Positions 6,355-10,553 of a stretch of 10,553 nucleotides of DNA are shown here, one piece after another (position 1 is the stretch's first letter; every line of letters starts with the position of its first letter). The DNA lies in contig JAHHSC010000042.1 in assembly GCA_020025455.1 (NCBI GenBank), forward strand, positions 1 through 10,553, in the 5' to 3' direction. The DNA is from Lawsonibacter sp. Its GTDB lineage: Bacteria > Bacillota > Clostridia > Oscillospirales > Oscillospiraceae. The translations under genes were made by a program, and so were the position numbers. Under the pieces are notes generated by a model, which was given only the letters and a program-made list of their open reading frames with translations, was not told the DNA's origin and searched no databases.

Positions 6355-7338
6355 TTACACATAGGTCTTGCGGAGCCGCTGGCGGATGGTATCTCCGTCC
6401 AGCCCCGCCGCCCGGCCCGCGAAAATGGCCCGGATGGCGGTGAACTCCTGTTCTTTGGCGTACAGGTAGCCGATGACCGTCTCCTCCCCAAAGGGGATGC
6501 GGCGGGCGGCTGCCAGATAATCGGTGAGCGCATCATCACAGGCCTTCTCAAAGCCGGTGAGCGCCCCACTGCCGGGTTCGGCCAGCTTGCTGCCCAACTG
6601 GGCGGCCTGGGCCAGCGGTCCGGCCTGGAAAAGCTCGCTCAGGCTCTCCCCTCTGGCGGCGGCCAGCGCCTGCTCGGAGACGGAGCCGCCGGGCAGAAGC
6701 ACCTGCCGCAGGAAGTCGCCCTCCTTGCCCATTCGGCTTACCCGGACAATGGCACGCAGATTTGCGATATCCACCGACAGCTTCACATAGCCCCGGAGGA
6801 AATCGCTGTCCAGCTCATTGGCCAGCTGGGTCATCTCGGCAAAGCAGGCCTTATCCAGCACCAGGTCGGCCTTCTGGGGATCTTTCTCCTCAGCCAGCAC
6901 CTCCTGGGCCTGGGCCACAGCCTTCCGGAAGGGGGCCGTGCAGTCCCGCAGGTCGCCCCGCCGGAAGCCCTCCAGCAGCTTTTCCGGACTCCATCGTCCA
7001 CCGGGCAGCAGCAGCCGCTCAGGGTCCACGCCCATGGCCTTGCCCTTCACCAGCGTCTTGGCGTTGTGATAATCATATTTTAGCTGGAATACCTGGATCA
7101 GCCGCTGATCCGGGACGGAAGAACTGAGGTCCTTGAACACATCGGCTCTGGCCTGGGCCAGCGTCTCGTCCAGACTGCCCCCCTCGGGGTAGCCGCACTC
7201 GGTCAGGACCTTCATGGCCTCCTCTGCGTCTCTGGCTTCGATCATCCGATCCATACGCTCCGTAGTCAGAAGCCGATTTTCCATCGCCCGGATGCGGGCA
7301 GAAATCACCAGATAATCCGTATCTTTTCGGTGGGACAA
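6355..7338 (-). CDS. ntpC: V-type ATPase subunit C (shaft-to-ring connector, subunit d homologue)
   Basis: The product, 327 residues from the chosen start, is the funnel-shaped soluble subunit that seats the central shaft on the membrane rotor ring (d in eukaryotes). The N-terminal DTDYLVISARIRAMENRLLT is characteristic, followed by helical repeats with matching segments such as LIQVFQLKYDYHNAKTLVKG and YVKLSVDIANLRAIVRVSR. The C-terminal IGYLYAKEQEFTAIRAIFAG is also typical. The frame stays open to a TTG at 7380 overlapping the ntpE stop. I prefer the TTG at 7338 because AGGAGG lies 6 bases before it and the protein then begins MSHRKDTDYL, like its relatives. It follows ntpE by 38 bases. A non-ATG start may moderate its level, which would suit a subunit needed once per complex. 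Confidence 0.95.
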   Translation of the reverse strand: MSHRKDTDYLVISARIRAMENRLLTTERMDRMIEARDAEEAMKVLTECGYPEGGSLDETLAQARADVFKDLSSSVPDQRLIQVFQLKYDYHNAKTLVKGKAMGVDPERLLLPGGRWSPEKLLEGFRRGDLRDCTAPFRKAVAQAQEVLAEEKDPQKADLVLDKACFAEMTQLANELDSDFLRGYVKLSVDIANLRAIVRVSRMGKEGDFLRQVLLPGGSVSEQALAAARGESLSELFQAGPLAQAAQLGSKLAEPGSGALTGFEKACDDALTDYLAAARRIPFGEETVIGYLYAKEQEFTAIRAIFAGRAAGLDGDTIRQRLRKTYV

Positions 7339-7376
7339 AGTATCCCTCCTCACTTTGCAATCGTTAGAGTTTGGCG

Positions 7377-8066
7377 TCAATCCTCAAAGAGGACATCTGC
7401 CACCTGTTTTTCCAGCTTCTCACGCTGGAGACGGACCAGGGTCTCGAAGGCACAGTTCATTTCCACTGCGCCATCCATCATAATGAAGCCGCCCTTGATG
7501 TCCCGCGTCTCCTGGCTCAGGGTCAGAAGGCCGGTGCCGGTGATCTGGGCAGCGGCACTGTTGACCACCTTGCCCAAAAACGCGCCCACCTTGCTGTCCG
7601 CGATGGCGTCAGGCAGGTCGGGCGTCACCCGGCTTACCATGGCCTCGTTGGCGGCGATGACCACCTGCTTGCCAACGCGGGCCCGGTCCTTAACGGAGAA
7701 GGCCAGCTGTTCCTTGCCGGTAGAGGACGCCTCCAGCGCCAGGGCGGTCAGCAGAGCAACGTACTCCTCTTCCGGGAGGGAGCACAGCTTTTCCAGTGCC
7801 AGATCGAACGCCTCGCCCAGCACCTCCTGCTTGGCCCCCAGCAGGATCTTCCGCCGCTCCATACCGGCGGCGGACGTAAGCCGCTCCCGGCGTTCGTCGG
7901 CGGCCTTGCGGCCCTTAGCGCTCAGCTCGGCCGTGATCTTCTCCGCCTGAGCCTGTGCGTCGGCCAGGATCTCCTGGGCCTTGGCCTCGGCGTCCGCCAA
8001 AACGCGGGCGGCCTCAGCATCGGCGTCCTGGGTGATCTTCGCCGTGATTTTTTCAATTCCGTTCAT
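7377..8066 (-). CDS. ntpE: V-type ATPase subunit E (peripheral stalk)
   Basis: This 229-residue protein forms the peripheral stalk that holds the A3B3 head still against the rotating shaft. The first 60 or so residues are a long charged helix rich in Ala, Asp, Glu and Lys (EAARVLADAEAKAQEILADA), of the kind that pairs with the partner stalk subunit. The rest is the globular head-binding domain, with ERRKILLGAKQEVLGEAFDL (about residues 70-89) and the late VEMNCAFETLVRLQREKLEK, which resembles the conserved C-terminal end of the family. It is somewhat longer than E. hirae NtpE. The ATG has AAGGGG about 9 bases before it, and the gene follows ntpK by 24 bases. Its partner is not among the eight complete genes here and is probably encoded upstream of ntpI, beyond the window. 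Confidence 0.94.
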   Translation of the reverse strand: MNGIEKITAKITQDADAEAARVLADAEAKAQEILADAQAQAEKITAELSAKGRKAADERRERLTSAAGMERRKILLGAKQEVLGEAFDLALEKLCSLPEEEYVALLTALALEASSTGKEQLAFSVKDRARVGKQVVIAANEAMVSRVTPDLPDAIADSKVGAFLGKVVNSAAAQITGTGLLTLSQETRDIKGGFIMMDGAVEMNCAFETLVRLQREKLEKQVADVLFED

Positions 8067-8090
8067 CGCAGTAATCCCCTTCCTATGGGA

Positions 8091-8570
8091 TCAGAGCCAC
8101 AGCAGCATCAGCATCGAGGCCAGCAGAGACAAAATGGCATAGAACTCCACGATACCGCACAGGATCAGGCCCTTGGACCAGTCGTCGGGCTTCTTGGCCA
8201 GGATGTTGATGGAGCCGGCCGCCACACGGCCCTGGGCGATGGCGGACAGCAGGCCGCCGATTGCCATGGGCATGCAGGCCACAAAGTACTGCAGGCCCTG
8301 GGCCACCGTCAGCTCCACGTTTCCGGACAGCATACCCATCTGGAACAGGGCAAAGAACCAAACCACCAGACCATAGAGGCCCTGGGTACCGGGCAGCAGC
8401 TGCAAAACCATGACCTTACCGGACTTGGAGGGGTCCTCACTCAAAAGGCCGGTACCGGCCTCACCGGCGATACCGGTGCCCTTCGCAGAACCAACACAGC
8501 TCAGTCCGACTGCCAGGCCGGCGCCCAGCAGAGCCAGGGCCAGACCGCCAAAAGATTCCAGGATGTTCAT
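8091..8570 (-). CDS. ntpK: V-type ATPase subunit K (membrane rotor proteolipid)
   Basis: The 159-residue product is the duplicated 16-kDa proteolipid that forms the rotor ring in the membrane. It has four hydrophobic helices in two hairpins, about residues 8-30, 52-80, 92-120 and 133-158. The two halves share similar turn regions, GSAKGTGIAGEAG and AQGRVAAGSINILAKKP. The ion-binding carboxylate is E142 in GIVEFYAIL. The first hairpin has LLPGTQGLYG (58-67) in the place where F-type c subunits carry the carboxylate. L59, T62, Q63, Y66, Q113 and E142 correspond to the sodium-site residues of E. hirae NtpK, which suggests Na+ coupling. AAAGGAG precedes the ATG, and the gap to ntpI is 13 bases. 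Three cysteines (C25, C99, C138) lie in or near the helices, with no evident role. Confidence 0.97.
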   Translation of the reverse strand: MNILESFGGLALALLGAGLAVGLSCVGSAKGTGIAGEAGTGLLSEDPSKSGKVMVLQLLPGTQGLYGLVVWFFALFQMGMLSGNVELTVAQGLQYFVACMPMAIGGLLSAIAQGRVAAGSINILAKKPDDWSKGLILCGIVEFYAILSLLASMLMLLWL

Positions 8571-8583
8571 ATTATTGTCTCCT

Positions 8584-10530
8584 TTACTTGTTGATGATAT
8601 CGACGTATTTCGTCGTCATGCACAGAGGATGAAACGGCTTGCCGCCGTCCTGATAGAATCGTCCAAAGTACTCCAGGCACTGCAGACGCATATCGTGGAC
8701 GAAGCAGCCCAGCAGGTTCAGGGCAAAATTCAGGGCGTTTCCAATCATGGAGATGAGGATGAACAGCACCACATTGCCCGTAATCGCACCCAGGGTGTTG
8801 AACACCATGGCTACAACGGAACCGGCCAGCATCAGAGCCATCAGACGGGAGTAGGACAGGATGTCGCTGAAATACCCGGTGATGTTGTTATAAAGGGAGC
8901 CTCCGATGCCCATGAGCTTGCCCATAATGCCCTTCTTGCCATAGCCCTGGGTGAGCACCAGGATAATGCCTGCCGCAATCAGGCCGTACTTGGCATAGCC
9001 CAGGGCGGCACCGATCCCGATGCACAGGAAAATGGCGAACCAGGCGCCCTCGTTGCAGATGGCGGCCATGGTCTCCCCGTCCCGGATCTGCCGGTAGAAG
9101 CTCACCGTCATGCCGGTGAGGATCTGGATCACGCCCAGGACAAGGGAACCGATCAGGATGGTCAGTGCGTCGTCCAGAGGGGTGAACAGGTGGGGCAGCT
9201 CAGTGAGGGTGGTATTGGGGTTCACCATCGCGGCGATCTGAGGGATCATGTCTCCGAAGAAACCGCCCGTCAGGGCACCGACTAGGAAGGTGCTGGCACC
9301 GCACAGGCCCAGCAGCGGGAACATATACTTGACCGAGGGGCCCTTCGGCTTCATCCGCTTCACCACAAAGAGCGCGGTGAGCATCATCAGAAGTCCATAC
9401 CCCATGTCCGCCATCATGATACCGTAAAACAGGATGAAGAAGGGTGCCATGAGGGGGTTGGGGTCCAGAGACCCGTAGGCGGGCAGAGCATACATTTCGG
9501 TGACCATGTTCATGGGTCTGGTCAGCCAGTTGTTTTTCAGCTTAACCGGGACAGAGGGGTACTCCTCCTTGGAGGGGTCGCTCACGTCCCAGGCGCAGAT
9601 ATAGGGACTCAGGGCCTTCTCCAGCTCGGGCCAGCGCTCGGCCGGCACCCAGCCCTCCAGCAGGAACGTAAGGCTGGTATCCAGCAGGCGGGTCTTGTTC
9701 TCCTCCCGGTGGACCTCCACAGAGGCCCGATCGGCCAGGCGGCGCAGGTCACCCCGGAGCGCGCCCATGCCGGACAGCTTCTCTTCCAGCGTCTTTTGCT
9801 CCCCATCCAGCTCCTTCAGCTCCCGGTCCAGCCGGGCGGTGTTGTCCGCTGCGGTGCCCGTCCACTCCCGGAGGTTGGCCCGGGACCAGCCCTGATCCTT
9901 CAGTGCCTCCAGCACGGCCTCAGCCTGGCTTGCGTGGCAGACCAGCAGACAGTAGTGGAAATCCCGGCTCTGGGAGACGCATGTGAGCTGGCTCAGCTCT
10001 CCCACTGCGCTCACCGCTCCCGCGGCCTTCTCAAAGTCCGCGCTGCCGGGCAGGGTGCCCAGCTGGATGGTGACGGTGGGTGTGGACGGAGTGTCCAGAG
10101 GCAGGTCCAACTCCAGCCAAGGGGCCAGCGCCTCCTTTTGGGTCTGGTATTTCAGCCGTTCGCTTTGAATGGCCTGGAGCCGTTTTTCGCCCTCGTTGAT
10201 CTCCTTGGCTCCCTGCCGTGCGTTTCTTGCACGCGCCTCATCGAAGAACTCGGCCTCGCTCACTTCGGGGCGGGGCTTCATCAGTCCGCCCTTCTCGGGG
10301 GCAAATTTCTTCAAAACCGTCAGCGCGTGCTCCGCGCCCGCCTGCTCCTCTTTCAAGGGGGACAGGGCGGTGCTGACCGACCGGGTCAGCTTGGACAGCA
10401 CAGGGTCCTCAGGGTCCACGTCGGGCGCATCGATCTCCACACAGCCCATGCGCTGGAGCAGCTGAAAAAGCTCCTCCCGGTCGTCGTTCATGGCGACCAG
10501 GCGCAAATGCTTCATTTTGACGATGGCCAT
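8584..10530 (-). CDS. ntpI: V-type ATPase subunit I (membrane stator, a-subunit homologue)
   Basis: The 648-residue protein is the membrane stator that carries ions to and from the rotor ring. Residues 1-335 are cytoplasmic, starting MAIVKMKHLRLVAMNDDREE, with coiled-coil stretches near 95-135 and 230-280 that anchor the peripheral stalks. The membrane half begins with the conserved run through MYALPAYGSLDPNP (346-359) and FYGIMMADMGYGL, followed by about seven or eight hydrophobic segments up to about residue 610. The essential arginine that faces the rotor carboxylate is R562 in LSYSRLMAL. A second conserved Arg and Glu are R615 and E620 in HDMRLQCLE. The length is normal for bacterial NtpI. 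Its ATG overlaps the stop codon of an upstream frame (TGATG). AAAGG lies about 13 bases before it, a long spacing that fits coupled translation. Confidence 0.97.
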   Translation of the reverse strand: MAIVKMKHLRLVAMNDDREELFQLLQRMGCVEIDAPDVDPEDPVLSKLTRSVSTALSPLKEEQAGAEHALTVLKKFAPEKGGLMKPRPEVSEAEFFDEARARNARQGAKEINEGEKRLQAIQSERLKYQTQKEALAPWLELDLPLDTPSTPTVTIQLGTLPGSADFEKAAGAVSAVGELSQLTCVSQSRDFHYCLLVCHASQAEAVLEALKDQGWSRANLREWTGTAADNTARLDRELKELDGEQKTLEEKLSGMGALRGDLRRLADRASVEVHREENKTRLLDTSLTFLLEGWVPAERWPELEKALSPYICAWDVSDPSKEEYPSVPVKLKNNWLTRPMNMVTEMYALPAYGSLDPNPLMAPFFILFYGIMMADMGYGLLMMLTALFVVKRMKPKGPSVKYMFPLLGLCGASTFLVGALTGGFFGDMIPQIAAMVNPNTTLTELPHLFTPLDDALTILIGSLVLGVIQILTGMTVSFYRQIRDGETMAAICNEGAWFAIFLCIGIGAALGYAKYGLIAAGIILVLTQGYGKKGIMGKLMGIGGSLYNNITGYFSDILSYSRLMALMLAGSVVAMVFNTLGAITGNVVLFILISMIGNALNFALNLLGCFVHDMRLQCLEYFGRFYQDGGKPFHPLCMTTKYVDIINK

Positions 10531-10553
10531 CAGCGATTCACAACCTTTTCTAC
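10530..10553 (-). CDS. C-terminal end of an upstream gene, possibly the peripheral stalk partner of NtpE (partial)
   Basis: Entering from the right edge on the minus strand, one frame reads VEKVVNR and then TGA, with the TGA sharing its last base with the ntpI start codon. Such TGATG junctions mark coupled operon genes. Only seven codons are visible, so the identity rests on context: in the E. hirae order the gene before ntpI is ntpF, a small helical stalk subunit (labelled subunit H or G in many annotations), and that partner of NtpE is missing from this window. The charged and hydrophobic residues agree with a helical C-terminus but prove nothing. Confidence 0.35.
   Translation of the reverse strand, partial: VEKVVNR

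Noticed and set aside
7371..8594. Open frame of about 407 codons on the plus strand opposite ntpE and ntpK.
   Set aside because: It is a shadow of two real genes. It has no ribosome site or domain of its own, and its composition is that of reverse-complemented ATPase codons.

Overview
The window looks like a chromosomal segment of a GC-rich, anaerobic, gut-type Firmicute (Clostridia, probably Oscillospiraceae/Ruminococcaceae). This is inferred from three things: a bacterial V-type (A/V) ATPase operon in the clostridial/enterococcal order, a perfect CIRCE operator, and a Firmicutes-style ECF sigma/anti-sigma pair. The species cannot be named from the sequence alone. No mobile element, CRISPR array, rRNA or tRNA was recognised.

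Layout. Plus strand, 1-1296: an ECF sigma factor gene overlaps by 4 bases the gene for a membrane-anchored zinc-finger (HC2-type) anti-sigma factor. A partial ECF-like promoter sits at the left edge and a strong hairpin lies at 1300-1331. Minus strand, 1342-1776: a single-gene Hsp20 (alpha-crystallin family) unit. Its 5' region (1777-2105, the only gene-free stretch over 300 bases) holds a CIRCE/HrcA operator at 1942-1972, a long leader and, beyond it, the terminator of the next operon at 2053-2083. Minus strand, 10553 down to 2106: eight complete V-type ATPase genes, transcribed in the order I-K-E-C-F(NtpG)-A-B-D. The last codons of a further upstream gene run off the right edge; it may be the peripheral stalk subunit.

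How the genes work together. NtpI and the NtpK ring form the membrane ion motor. NtpA and NtpB form the catalytic head. NtpD, NtpG and NtpC form the central shaft and its connection to the ring. NtpE, with a partner probably encoded just outside the window, forms the peripheral stalk. NtpK carries every residue of the E. hirae-type sodium site that I can line up, so the enzyme is probably Na+-coupled. Hsp20 should be repressed by HrcA and induced by heat or protein-folding stress. The sigma/anti-sigma pair should respond to an unknown envelope signal.

The window is largely conventional. The points most worth a second look are the extended CIRCE placed far upstream of hsp20, a hairpin in the one long gap of the ATPase operon just before ntpA, the sodium signature, and the possible autoregulatory ECF promoter. 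I found no convincing evidence of an undescribed system.
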